Of a stretch of 64,000 nt of DNA, positions 25,696-33,737 are shown piece after piece; within the stretch, counting starts at the first letter, position 1, and every line of letters begins with the position of its first letter. Under the pieces are notes generated by a model, which saw nothing but the letters and a program-made list of their open reading frames with translations, was not told the DNA's origin and ran no database searches. The translations under genes were made by a program, and so were the position numbers. The DNA is from Priestia filamentosa. GTDB lineage: Bacteria; Bacillota; Bacilli; Bacillales; Bacillaceae_H. The DNA is taken from contig NZ_FXAJ01000001.1 in NCBI RefSeq assembly GCF_900177535.1, forward strand, positions 1,340,214 through 1,404,213, read 5' to 3'.

Positions 25696-27474
25696 ATGGT
25701 AGAAACAAAAAGCATTCCAGAAAGCGAGAAATGGAAAAAAGAACACATTTTTTCTTCTGAAGAAGCATGGAAAAGGAGCTATGAAGAAGTTTCCACTCGT
25801 ATTGATGATATCAAACACTATCAAGGAAATATTACAAATGCAAAAGAACTTTTAACATACTTAACAAAGGGAGAAGAAATCTCTCAAAAATATAGCAAGC
25901 TTTATGTTTATGCAATGCTTTCTCATGATGAAGATACAAGAGTTGCCGAGTCACAAGCAAGGCTTTCAAAAGTGCAGCAGCTTGGCGTAAAACTAAGCAG
26001 CGCCACTTCTTTTTTTACACCTTTTCTTCTAAGCTTAGATGAGCAAACACTTTCTACTTATATTAAGCAAGAAGAAGGACTTCAATATTTTGAAGAAGAT
26101 TTATTTGATACGTATCGATATAAAGAACACGTATTATCTGCAGAGCAAGAAGCGCTTCTTTCCGAAATGGGGGAGGCACTGCAAGCTCCTCGCAATACGT
26201 ATGGGATGATTAATAATGCAGACATTACGTTCGGATATATTACAAATGATCAAGGAGAGAAAGAGCGCTTAACACGCGGGAAATATGCATTATTAAGCAA
26301 AAGTTCCGATCGAGAAAAAAGAAAAGAAGCGTATAAAGCTTATTATGAACCATATATAGGTCTTCATAATACAATTGGTTCAACACTTTCAGCTGCGGTG
26401 AAAAATAACGTCAAATTGACTAAGTTAAGAAACTATCCATCTGCTTTAGAAAAAGCGCTCTTTGGCGACAAAGTACCAAAAGAAGTATATGAGACGCTCA
26501 TTCAAGCGGCACATAAAGGAAAAGAAGCCTTGCATGCTTACACAAAAGAGCGGAAAAAGATTTTGAACGTAAACGAGCTTCGCCCGTATGATTTAGGGGT
26601 TCCACTTGTAGAAGGAGTAAAGTACGATATCTCATATGACGAAGCATACGAAATGATGTTAAAAGCGTTAAGTCCGCTTGGAGAAGACTATGTAAGTCAA
26701 TTAAAAGAAATGAAGGCTGCAGGTGTTATTGACGTTCATGAAACACCAGGGAAACGTTCTGGAGCTTACAATATTGGAGTATATGGAGTGCATCCTTACG
26801 TTCTTCTAAACCATCGCAATGACTTAGATAGTTTGTTTACCTTAACGCATGAAATGGGTCATGCTATGCACAGCTATTATTCAAATAAACATCAGCCACA
26901 TATAACAGCAGGATATTCTATTTTTGTAGCGGAAGTAGCTTCAACGGTGAATGAAGTTTTGCTTATGCACCACCTTATTGATCATGAAAAAGATGATAAA
27001 AAGCGACGTTACTTACTTCACCATTTTATTGATCAGTTTAAAGGAACATTTTTTACTCAAGTTATGTTTGCTGAATTTGAGAAAATCGTGCACGAGAAAG
27101 CGGAAAAAGAAGAACCTCTTAATGCTTCAGCTTTTAATGAAGTATATGAAGAGCTTTTTGGAAGCTACCACGGAGAAAGTTTGGAGCTTGGAGATGAAGT
27201 GAAATACGGATGGAGCCGTATTCCTCACTTTTACCGTCCATTCTATGTTTACAAGTATGCAACAGGCTACGCATCAGCCATTCATATTGCAGACCGTCTT
27301 CTTAAAGGCGATGAAGAAACGAAAAACAACTACCTAGAATTTTTAAAAAGCGGAAGCTCTGATTATCCGCTTAGCTTGCTAAAAAGAACAGGCGTTGATT
27401 TAGAAGAGGGAGAGCCAATTCGCAATGCGCTAAATGTATTTAGCGGGCTTGTAAAAGAGTTCTCAAAAGAATAA
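25696..27474 (+). CDS. pepF: Oligoendopeptidase F
   Basis: 592 residues of the M3B metallopeptidase family. The zinc motif HEMGHAMHS (HExxH) stands near residue 390, with the third ligand in VAEVAST. The N-terminal oligoendopeptidase F domain, with DTYRYKEHVLSAEQE, is present. The enzyme cleaves short peptides in the cytosol. TAAGGAGAG precedes the start. It is a monocistronic gene closed by a strong terminator. Length is that of typical PepF. Confidence 0.92.
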   Translation: MVETKSIPESEKWKKEHIFSSEEAWKRSYEEVSTRIDDIKHYQGNITNAKELLTYLTKGEEISQKYSKLYVYAMLSHDEDTRVAESQARLSKVQQLGVKLSSATSFFTPFLLSLDEQTLSTYIKQEEGLQYFEEDLFDTYRYKEHVLSAEQEALLSEMGEALQAPRNTYGMINNADITFGYITNDQGEKERLTRGKYALLSKSSDREKRKEAYKAYYEPYIGLHNTIGSTLSAAVKNNVKLTKLRNYPSALEKALFGDKVPKEVYETLIQAAHKGKEALHAYTKERKKILNVNELRPYDLGVPLVEGVKYDISYDEAYEMMLKALSPLGEDYVSQLKEMKAAGVIDVHETPGKRSGAYNIGVYGVHPYVLLNHRNDLDSLFTLTHEMGHAMHSYYSNKHQPHITAGYSIFVAEVASTVNEVLLMHHLIDHEKDDKKRRYLLHHFIDQFKGTFFTQVMFAEFEKIVHEKAEKEEPLNASAFNEVYEELFGSYHGESLELGDEVKYGWSRIPHFYRPFYVYKYATGYASAIHIADRLLKGDEETKNNYLEFLKSGSSDYPLSLLKRTGVDLEEGEPIRNALNVFSGLVKEFSKE

Positions 27475-27508
27475 AAAAAACAGAGGTCTGTAGACCTCTG
27501 TTTTTTTT
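27473..27508 (+). terminator. Intrinsic terminator of pepF
   Basis: AAACAGAGGTCT pairs with AGACCTCTGTTT, followed by T residues. Confidence 0.85.
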
Positions 27509-27657
27509 GAGCGAAGAATTAGTGATGAAGAAAAAGCGGAGGTTGTAGGGGATAGAAGGTATAGCAGAAAGAGAGGACTATATTTCCTCTCTTTCTTTCA
27601 TGAGCAAAAGAGACGGTGTTTATACGTGTTTGTTATGTAAGATATGTATACGAGCTA

Positions 27658-28056
27658 CTACCAAGTGCTTTTTTCAGATTTATAGCCGTAGCACCCACGT
27701 CGAATCCGCATAATATTTGGATCAATTTCTTGCAACTTTTTATAAAAGTAAGCAAATTGTGAAATTTTATATCCTGTTTCTTGTTCAACATGTGCCGTAA
27801 TTTCTTTAGCTAAAAATACTTTTTCAGGGTTGTTCTTTAATAGTTGCGTAGCCTCGTAATAAGCCTCCATTTTTTTATGAGAGGTTCTGTTAATGGTTAC
27901 GTGTGAAGGCACAAAATGGCGGCCTTCAATGTAGTCTAAATCTTTTAGTCTCTTTTTTAATGCGTTTCGCTCTTCTTGAATTTCTTCCAACACATTTTGC
28001 TCATACTGGTTTAGCTTTTCAAGTTTTTTTAACAATATAGTCCTTTCGCGAGTCAT
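27658..28056 (-). CDS. Rok-like nucleoid-associated repressor
   Basis: 132 residues. The N-terminal ERTILLKKLEKLNQYEQNVL coiled coil and the following EERNALKKRLKDLD parallel the oligomerisation domain of B. subtilis Rok. The C-terminal part (AKEITAHVEQETGYKIS, then RIRRGCYGYK) parallels its winged-helix domain that binds AT-rich DNA. The linker is much shorter than in the 191-residue Rok, so it resembles the small sRok form. Rok proteins silence horizontally acquired AT-rich genes and comK. I take ATG 28056 because GGAGGG lies eight bases upstream, not the frame start at 28080. Confidence 0.65.
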   Translation of the reverse strand: MTRERTILLKKLEKLNQYEQNVLEEIQEERNALKKRLKDLDYIEGRHFVPSHVTINRTSHKKMEAYYEATQLLKNNPEKVFLAKEITAHVEQETGYKISQFAYFYKKLQEIDPNIMRIRRGCYGYKSEKSTW

Positions 28057-28172
28057 GTTAAAATCCCTCCGTTTCATCATTGTAACATTTATGAGAAAAA
28101 TTGTGTATAAAATAAATGTATTTTATGTACAATTTCATAACAGAGAGTTCGAAGGGGAGTCTTCTTATATAA

Positions 28173-28217
28173 AAAAGCAAGAATGCTCTCTTTTTATGAG
28201 AAAGCATTCTTGCTTTT
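28173..28217 (-). terminator. Terminator of the malonate transporter genes
   Basis: A 15-bp perfect stem (28173-28187 with 28203-28217) followed on the minus strand by a T-run, just past madM. Confidence 0.8.
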
Positions 28218-28239
28218 ATGGAGTATTATCAACAAAAAG

Positions 28240-28998
28240 TTAAAAAGTAAGTTGAATAATAAAGTACAAAAGAGATGGACACAATAAGCAGCCTAGTCCT
28301 GTATAAAATGTAGCGGTCATTGCTCCATAAGGAACAAGTTTTGGATCTGTTGCTGCAAGCCCTGCTGCTGTACCGCTTGTTGTTCCCATAAGTCCACCAA
28401 AAATCATCGCAGAACGAGGGTTATTAAGGCCAATAAATTTAGCTGCAAATGGAGTGAAAACCATTGTTAGCATAGATTTTATAAGCCCTGCTGCAATGCT
28501 GAGTGTAATAACTTCAGAGCTTGCTCCAAGTGCTGATCCTGTTACAGGACCAACGATATAAGTAGCTGTTCCAGCGCCAATTGTTGTAATGTCTACAGGG
28601 CTTGAGTAGCCAAATGAAAGAGCAACAATGACACCAATAAAGAAGGAAAGGAAAATGCCAATAAATAAAGAAATGAACCCAATAACACCCGCGCTTTTAA
28701 CTTGATTAAAATTCACACCAAAAGCTGTTGAAATAATAGCAAGATCGCGCAGCATGCCACCACCCATTATACCAATCCCAGCAAAAATACTTATATCAGC
28801 AAGTCCTTTTTCTCCTCCTGTTACAGTTCCTCCATAATAAGCAAGAAGGAGACCAATCATAATGGCGATAGCAGAGCCATGAAGTTTTCCGCGTGTGAGC
28901 TTTGTGGATATGAAGTAAGATAAGTACATTGTAAGGCCAATGAGGGCGAAAGCTGTGACAAGGTTGTTTTCAATTAATACATTTTTAATACTTTCCAT
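28240..28998 (-). CDS. madM: Malonate transporter subunit MadM
   Basis: 252 residues with about seven to nine membrane spans, very hydrophobic and glycine-rich (GIGIMGGGMLRD, GAGTATYIVGPVTGSALG, FGGLMGTTSGTAAGLAATDP). This is the large subunit of the MadLM malonate/sodium symporter family. It follows madL after 31 bases. AAGGAGCTGA precedes the start. No malonate decarboxylase or malonyl-CoA synthetase gene is beside it in this window, so the imported malonate must be used by an enzyme encoded elsewhere. Confidence 0.85.
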   Translation of the reverse strand: MESIKNVLIENNLVTAFALIGLTMYLSYFISTKLTRGKLHGSAIAIMIGLLLAYYGGTVTGGEKGLADISIFAGIGIMGGGMLRDLAIISTAFGVNFNQVKSAGVIGFISLFIGIFLSFFIGVIVALSFGYSSPVDITTIGAGTATYIVGPVTGSALGASSEVITLSIAAGLIKSMLTMVFTPFAAKFIGLNNPRSAMIFGGLMGTTSGTAAGLAATDPKLVPYGAMTATFYTGLGCLLCPSLLYFIIQLTF

Positions 28999-29029
28999 CT
29001 ATAATTCAGCTCCTTATCTTAGAACTTTC

Positions 29030-29407
29030 TCACTTGGAAGCGCTTTCTTTTTTGGGTTTATTATTTTTGCTTAGGATTGGAACGGCGGCAAAACTAATCA
29101 AAACAGCGAGCACTCCTGCTAAAACAGCCAGCGGACCTCCTTTAATAGCTGCTACAACATTTTGCTGAGCTGCCATTGCTACCACAATAGGAATATAGAT
29201 AGCACTCCAAAATGCGATTCCATCTTGAGAGGGCTTTTTCAGCCTTCCGTTTTTTGATAGTAAGTTAACTGCAACAATTAAAATTATCATAGAAAGCCCG
29301 ACTCCACCAATGTTAGAATCAATTCCGATAAGCGTTCCAATAAGCTCTCCGGCTGAAACACCGATAAGCATACTAATTGCAAGAATGGCAACGCCGTAAA
29401 TGACCAT
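29030..29407 (-). CDS. madL: Malonate transporter subunit MadL
   Basis: 125 residues, four spans, with the MVIYGVAILAISMLIGVSAGE start and KPSQDGIAFWSAIYIPIVVAMAAQQNV typical of MadL. ATG 29407 is chosen: GGGGGAG lies five bases before it, the length fits the family, and the longer frame to 29467 would run through a cre site. It is the first gene of a madL-madM operon. Confidence 0.85.
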   Translation of the reverse strand: MVIYGVAILAISMLIGVSAGELIGTLIGIDSNIGGVGLSMIILIVAVNLLSKNGRLKKPSQDGIAFWSAIYIPIVVAMAAQQNVVAAIKGGPLAVLAGVLAVLISFAAVPILSKNNKPKKESASK

Positions 29408-29430
29408 TTTTCTCCCCCTTGTTATCGATA

Positions 29431-29444
29431 TGAAAGCGCTTTTA
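29431..29444 (-). promoter_or_regulatory. cre site (CcpA)
   Basis: TGAAAGCGCTTTTA matches the cre consensus TGWAARCGYTWNCW in 13 of 14 positions and lies 24 bases upstream of madL. This suggests glucose repression of malonate uptake. Confidence 0.6.
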
Positions 29445-29660
29445 AATAGTTTGGCAAAAGAAGCCACTTCTCAATTTCTGATAGGACATGTAAGAGAAAA
29501 CACATAACTATAAATTAACTGAAAATTAAGTTAATTTCAAGAGGATTGAGAAAAATATTTTGATTATATTGTGAAAAAAGGATGTTCTAGGAGAAGACAA
29601 GATATCTTTTATTATGAGAGATTTAGAACATGAAAGGGTTCTAAAAAGCCTTGCTTAATT

Positions 29661-29736
29661 ATGTAACATCTTCTTTATTTATGTAAAGAAGAATGTTATC
29701 ATGTTAAAAACCTGCCATAATGGGACAGGTTCTTAA
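29661..29736 (+). ncRNA. Two consecutive stem-loops in the leader of the MFS gene
   Basis: Stem 1 pairs TAACATcTTCTTTA with TAAAGAAGAATGTTA (one bulge). Stem 2 pairs GTTAAAAACCTGCC with GGGACAGGTTCTTAAC. Neither has a T-run. They lie 150-220 bases before the start codon and could be a structured 5' leader or a regulatory RNA. No known riboswitch or T-box motif was recognised. Confidence 0.35.
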
Positions 29737-29883
29737 CATTGATAATCATTCTTCAAACTATCTTCACCCATACTTATTCTATACGTTACAGCTTTAAAAT
29801 GTGCGTTGTTTTTAGAATAATAGAAATTAATTTTACAAAGGAGGCTTATTTTTTGTACATTTATTAATGTAGGGGAGTGTACT

Positions 29884-31104
29884 ATGAAAAACAGTTATAT
29901 GAATGCAGCTTTTGGAATGTATGTGAACTACTTTTTACTTGGAATGGTTAACATTATGTTAGCTTCCAATATGACTTTTCTAACGCGTCAGCTTAATACA
30001 GATGGCGCAGGAATTAGTTATATTATCTCAGCTATTGGAATAGGAAAGCTTTTATCTTATTGGATATCAGGTATTTTATCTGATAAATTTGGAAGAAAAC
30101 CGCTTATTATTACATCGAGCTTATTAATGGCTGTCTTTTTAGTTGCGATTCCACTTTCGCCTACATATCAAATAGCTTTTATATTTGCTATTTTAGCAGG
30201 GATTGCAAATTCTGCTATGGATGCAGGGACGTATCCTGCTCTTATTGAAGTATTTCCAAAATCTCCTGGTTCAGCAAGCGTTCTTGTAAAAGCCTTTATT
30301 TCAATTGGAGCAGCTCTTCTTCCATATATGATTGCTTTTTTTGCTAATCGAGATCTTTTTTACGGATACGTATTTTTCATTCCAGCTCTCATTTATTTCG
30401 TTAATATGCTCTTTTTATTTTTTGTTCCGTTTCCAAATCATCATAAAATGGTTGTGGAAGGGAAGAGGAGTTCTAACGGAGAAGAAGTGTTTAAAGAAGA
30501 ACCGAATATGTGGAAAGAGGGAGCAGCTCTTGTGGTGATTGGGTTTACATCAACAGCTCTTTTCACAGTTGCTCAAATTTGGTTGCCAACTTTTGGACAA
30601 GATGTGCTTGGAATGCAAGATACAGCATCTGTTAAACTTCTAAGTTACTATAGCATCGGAGCTCTCATTTCAGTCCTTATTCTTGCTTTTCTTTTAAAAA
30701 ATATAGTAAAACCTGTTCGTGTTTTACTAGTTTATCCACTTATTACGTTAGCAGCGGTTGTCACTCTTTTAACTGTGCATATTGTTCCTGTCGTTATCAT
30801 AGCTTCTTTCTTTTTAGGTTTCTCAACTGCTGGTGTTTTTCAGCTCACAATTACAGTAATGACGCAGTTTTTCTATAAGAACAAAGGAACTGTTACAGGT
30901 ATTGTTGCAACAGCTGCGGGCTTAGCATCTATTCTTTTACCTCTTGCAACAGGCAAAATGTCGCAAACTGGCCATATCTCCATTATCTTTATATTTGATG
31001 CTTGCCTTTCTGTTGTAGGTATTTTTGCTGCAGCTCTTGTAAACTATCGCTATAATAAAGTTATGCCTAACTTACCAGCTAAAAAAGAAAAGACGCCTGC
31101 ATAA
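29884..31104 (+). CDS. Major facilitator superfamily transporter
   Basis: 406 residues with 12 predicted spans. The loop 2-3 signature appears as GILSDKFGRKP. A charged central loop lies at about 188-210 (KRSSNGEEVFKEEPN). It resembles sugar- or drug-type MFS carriers; the substrate is unknown. GGGGAG precedes the start. It is divergent from madL and has an unusually structured leader, then a tight terminator. Confidence 0.82.
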   Translation: MKNSYMNAAFGMYVNYFLLGMVNIMLASNMTFLTRQLNTDGAGISYIISAIGIGKLLSYWISGILSDKFGRKPLIITSSLLMAVFLVAIPLSPTYQIAFIFAILAGIANSAMDAGTYPALIEVFPKSPGSASVLVKAFISIGAALLPYMIAFFANRDLFYGYVFFIPALIYFVNMLFLFFVPFPNHHKMVVEGKRSSNGEEVFKEEPNMWKEGAALVVIGFTSTALFTVAQIWLPTFGQDVLGMQDTASVKLLSYYSIGALISVLILAFLLKNIVKPVRVLLVYPLITLAAVVTLLTVHIVPVVIIASFFLGFSTAGVFQLTITVMTQFFYKNKGTVTGIVATAAGLASILLPLATGKMSQTGHISIIFIFDACLSVVGIFAAALVNYRYNKVMPNLPAKKEKTPA

Positions 31105-31126
31105 ACCTGCTTTATGCAGGTTTTTT
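31100..31126 (+). terminator. Intrinsic terminator of the MFS gene
   Basis: AACCTGC-TTTAT-GCAGGTT followed by TTTT. Confidence 0.8.
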
Positions 31127-31174
31127 GTGTTGTTTTCTGTGATAAGATAGAAAAAAAGAGAAGAGAGGGATATG

Positions 31175-31981
31175 ATGGGAAAAGGATTAGAAGGGAAGAA
31201 AATTGTAATCACAGGATCTAGAAAAACAGAAGAAATGAGCACTATTATTGAAAAACAAGGAGGGATTCCTCTTGTTCGATCTCTTCAAGGTACCGTTTTT
31301 TTAGCAGAAGAAAGTATAGAAAAGCCACTGCGTACCGTTATAGAAGAAGGAGCAGATTGGTTTCTTTTCACAACGGGTATGGGAACGGAAACGCTTGTTG
31401 GAATGGCGGAGAAATTAGGAATGAAAGAAGAGTTTCTAAATAGAGTGAAAGAAGCAAAGGTTGGAACAAGAGGGTATAAAACATTTTCAGCGTTAAAAAA
31501 ATTACATATTAAAGTAAATGCTGTTGATGAAGATGGCACAACTGCAGGGCTTATTCGTGCTCTAGAAGGATATAGCTTTAAGGGGGAAAAAGTAGTTGTA
31601 CAGCTTCACGGCGAAAAAGCGCCTCGCCTTATCCAGTCACTGGAATCACAGGGAGCTACTGTCCTCGAACTTCTTCCATATGAACATACAGCACCTGAGA
31701 AAAGCGTTGTTGAAATGCTTTGTAGAGAGATTATCGAAGGTAAAATTGATGCAATATGTTTTACAACAGCAATCCAAGTTCGTGCTCTTTTTGATGTTGC
31801 AAAAGAAATAGGAATGAATGATAGGTTAAGAGAGTGTTTTGGCAAAGAGATAGTTGCTGGAGCAGTTGGGAAAATTACCGCTGAAGCCTGTCGAGAAGAG
31901 GGAATTCGTAATATTGTTGTACCTGAAAAAGAAAGAATGGGCGCTCTCATTATCGAACTTGGCGAACACTACAAAAAATAA
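31175..31981 (+). CDS. Uroporphyrinogen-III synthase family protein, stand-alone
   Basis: About 268 residues with the two-lobed HemD pattern: KKIVITGSRKTEE at the start, WFLFTTGMGTETLV, KVGTRGYKTFSALKK, then VVVQLHGEKAPRLIQSLESQGATVLELLPYEH and ICFTTAIQVRALFDVA. HemD closes the ring in haem synthesis, but the biosynthetic gene normally lies in hemAXCDBL, which is absent here. This is probably a paralogue with another role or a second HemD. ATG 31175 is better spaced than the adjacent ATG 31172. Confidence 0.75.
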   Translation: MGKGLEGKKIVITGSRKTEEMSTIIEKQGGIPLVRSLQGTVFLAEESIEKPLRTVIEEGADWFLFTTGMGTETLVGMAEKLGMKEEFLNRVKEAKVGTRGYKTFSALKKLHIKVNAVDEDGTTAGLIRALEGYSFKGEKVVVQLHGEKAPRLIQSLESQGATVLELLPYEHTAPEKSVVEMLCREIIEGKIDAICFTTAIQVRALFDVAKEIGMNDRLRECFGKEIVAGAVGKITAEACREEGIRNIVVPEKERMGALIIELGEHYKK

Positions 31982-32013
31982 AAAAAGGTGGCATCTTAGG
32001 ATGTCACCTTTTT
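31981..32013. terminator. Bidirectional terminator
   Basis: AAAAGGTGgCATC pairs with GATGtCACCTTTT, flanked by A- and T-runs, between converging genes. Confidence 0.8.
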
Positions 32014-32662
32014 AGCTTTGATTAGCATCTGCTGTTGCAGAATTCCCAATCCATTCTTTTACTGTTAAAGTTCGTTCATTTACTTTTTCAGAATACGTGT
32101 AGTCTCCATAGCAGTAAGGATAGCGAAAGTTGTTTTTGTCGCCTCCGCATTTATACACGTCAGGATTTTTTTCTACTTGAATTTTAGAGAACTCTTTAGC
32201 AAGCTCTTCTGTGTGTTTTTGCCCGTTTAATGCTACATAGTCAATATATCCTGGTCCCATATTGTAGCTTTGAATAACTGTGTCCAAATCAACGCCTTTT
32301 TTCTGTGCATAGCTGTACATGTCATAAAAATGGGCAACCCCTTGTTCAATGCTTTGTTCGGGTTCTTTAATTTCGTTGCGAGAAAGACCGTTTGACTCTG
32401 AAGACTGCATTGGGTCATTCCCACGCCCATTCGACTCCTGATACATAATTCCGAGTAGAAGAGGTGTGTAGTCTTTTAAACCGTACTTTTCTAGTTCACT
32501 TTCAACAAGAGGCTGATATTCCGTTAGTCGCTTTTCAACAAGTTTTGACATTAATTTATCTGTACCGCCATCGCGCGTTACTAGAAAAACAAGCGCAATT
32601 AAAAAAATAATGCCGAAGCTTAAGAGAAACCCTAAGCAACCTAAACAGCCTTTTTTCTTCAT
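32012..32662 (-). CDS. Membrane-anchored lysozyme-like protein
   Basis: 216 residues: one N-terminal span (about 9-29) followed by an extracellular Lysozyme_like (CwlT-type) domain. The catalytic glutamate is in GIMYQESNGRG; the QSSESNGLSRNEIKEPEQSIEQGVAHF and QSYNMGPGYIDY segments are typical of this transglycosylase-like family. It probably cleaves peptidoglycan glycan strands near the membrane. AAGGTGG is placed for ATG 32662, not the GTG at 32674. In conjugative elements CwlT-like proteins help secretion, but no transfer genes are present here. Confidence 0.75.
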   Translation of the reverse strand: MKKKGCLGCLGFLLSFGIIFLIALVFLVTRDGGTDKLMSKLVEKRLTEYQPLVESELEKYGLKDYTPLLLGIMYQESNGRGNDPMQSSESNGLSRNEIKEPEQSIEQGVAHFYDMYSYAQKKGVDLDTVIQSYNMGPGYIDYVALNGQKHTEELAKEFSKIQVEKNPDVYKCGGDKNNFRYPYCYGDYTYSEKVNERTLTVKEWIGNSATADANQS

Positions 32663-32888
32663 TCCCTTTTCCACCTTTAAACTTTTCTCTCTCTATTTCT
32701 ATTATAAAGAGTTTCAAAGATTTTAAAAACAAAAACATCCAAAAATAGATTACAATTTTATTACTTTGTCGAATGAATGGTGAAAAATTTGTCATATTCT
32801 CTTTCTTTGCAAGAAATAGTATAGTTCTTTTTCATTTCTTCTTTTGTTATAGTAGAGAAAGAATGTTATCTAAAGGAGAATACACGAA

Positions 32889-33506
32889 ATGGCAAAGAAA
32901 AAGTATTACGTTGTTTGGGCGGGAAGAAAGAAAGGCATCTATACAACGTGGGACGAATGTAAAGCACAAGTTCATGGCTTTCAAGGAGCAAGGTATAAAT
33001 CATTTCCAACGATAGAGGAAGCCGAGTCTGCGTTTAAAGCTGGAGGAGGATTACCTGCAAAAAATGCACCTAAACGTGCATCTAAATCTACCTCATCTTC
33101 TTATATAGAAGAAAGCATATGTGTTGATGCTGCTTGTAGTGGAAACCCTGGGGTTATGGAGTATCAAGGAGTAGATACAAAAACGGAGGAGAGAATCTTC
33201 CATTATGGACCTGTTAAAAATGGAACAAACAATATTGGAGAGTTTTTAGCTATTGTTCATGCGCTCTCGCTTTTTCAAAAGGAAGGAAAAAGTACGCCAA
33301 TTTATACAGACTCTATTACAGCTCTTGCCTGGGTTAGAAATAAGAAAGTGAATACGAACTTGCCACGAAGTGAAGAAACACAGCATATATGGGATCGTAT
33401 TGACAAGAGCATTGAATGGCTGAATCACCACTCTTATGAAAATCCAATCATGAAATGGGAAACTAAAAAGTGGGGCGAAATTAAAGCGGATTTTGGTCGG
33501 AAATAA
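32889..33506 (+). CDS. Ribonuclease HI with N-terminal viroplasmin-type hybrid-binding domain
   Basis: 205 residues. The first 50 (KKYYVVWAGRKKGIYTTWDECKAQVHGF...YKSFPTIEEA) are the RNA/DNA hybrid-binding (viroplasmin) domain. A linker leads to an RNase H fold with the acidic residues in VDAACSGNPG (D), NNIGEFLAI (E), YTDSITALAW (D) and KADFGRK (D). The layout equals the well-studied Bacillus halodurans RNase H1. It degrades RNA in RNA-DNA hybrids. AAAGGAG precedes the start; single gene. Confidence 0.9.
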   Translation: MAKKKYYVVWAGRKKGIYTTWDECKAQVHGFQGARYKSFPTIEEAESAFKAGGGLPAKNAPKRASKSTSSSYIEESICVDAACSGNPGVMEYQGVDTKTEERIFHYGPVKNGTNNIGEFLAIVHALSLFQKEGKSTPIYTDSITALAWVRNKKVNTNLPRSEETQHIWDRIDKSIEWLNHHSYENPIMKWETKKWGEIKADFGRK

Positions 33507-33508
33507 AG

Positions 33509-33538
33509 GAGTCTATGGAATTTTCCATAGGCTTTTTA
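33509..33538 (+). terminator. Intrinsic terminator
   Basis: GTCTATGGAA and TTCCATAGGC form a stem with a two- to three-base loop, followed by TTTTT. Confidence 0.7.
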
Positions 33539-33737
33539 GCATAACAAGAATGCATAGAACTTAAGAACTAAAAGATGCGAAAGCTTAATTTGGGCTTATT
33601 TTGAATTTTTATGATACAATTACTCATTGTATGGCAAAAAATTAGTAGCAGGTATTAATGTTTAGTTATATAATAAAGTTACATTAAATGAAAATGAGAA
33701 CTGAATCCAAGAGAACGTGGATGAAGGAGGAAGAGAA

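Larger units (their letters stand above)
29408..29883. other. Divergent region between madL and the MFS gene
   Basis: It holds the cre-like site, an inverted repeat ATTAACT...AGTTAAT (29514-29520 and 29529-29535) that may be an operator, and two large stem-loops before the MFS gene (listed separately). No ORF is supported. Confidence 0.5.

Noticed and set aside
28055-28243. Plus-strand frame between the Rok-like gene and madM
   Set aside because: It consists largely of the madLM terminator hairpin and the Rok leader; no ribosome binding site.
31606-31950. Minus-strand frame of 114 codons opposite the HemD-like gene
   Set aside because: Shadow frame without translation signals.
32012-32662. 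CwlT-like lysozyme as a sign of an integrative conjugative element
   Set aside because: No relaxase, VirB4-like or coupling-protein genes are nearby; the neighbours are ordinary chromosomal genes.
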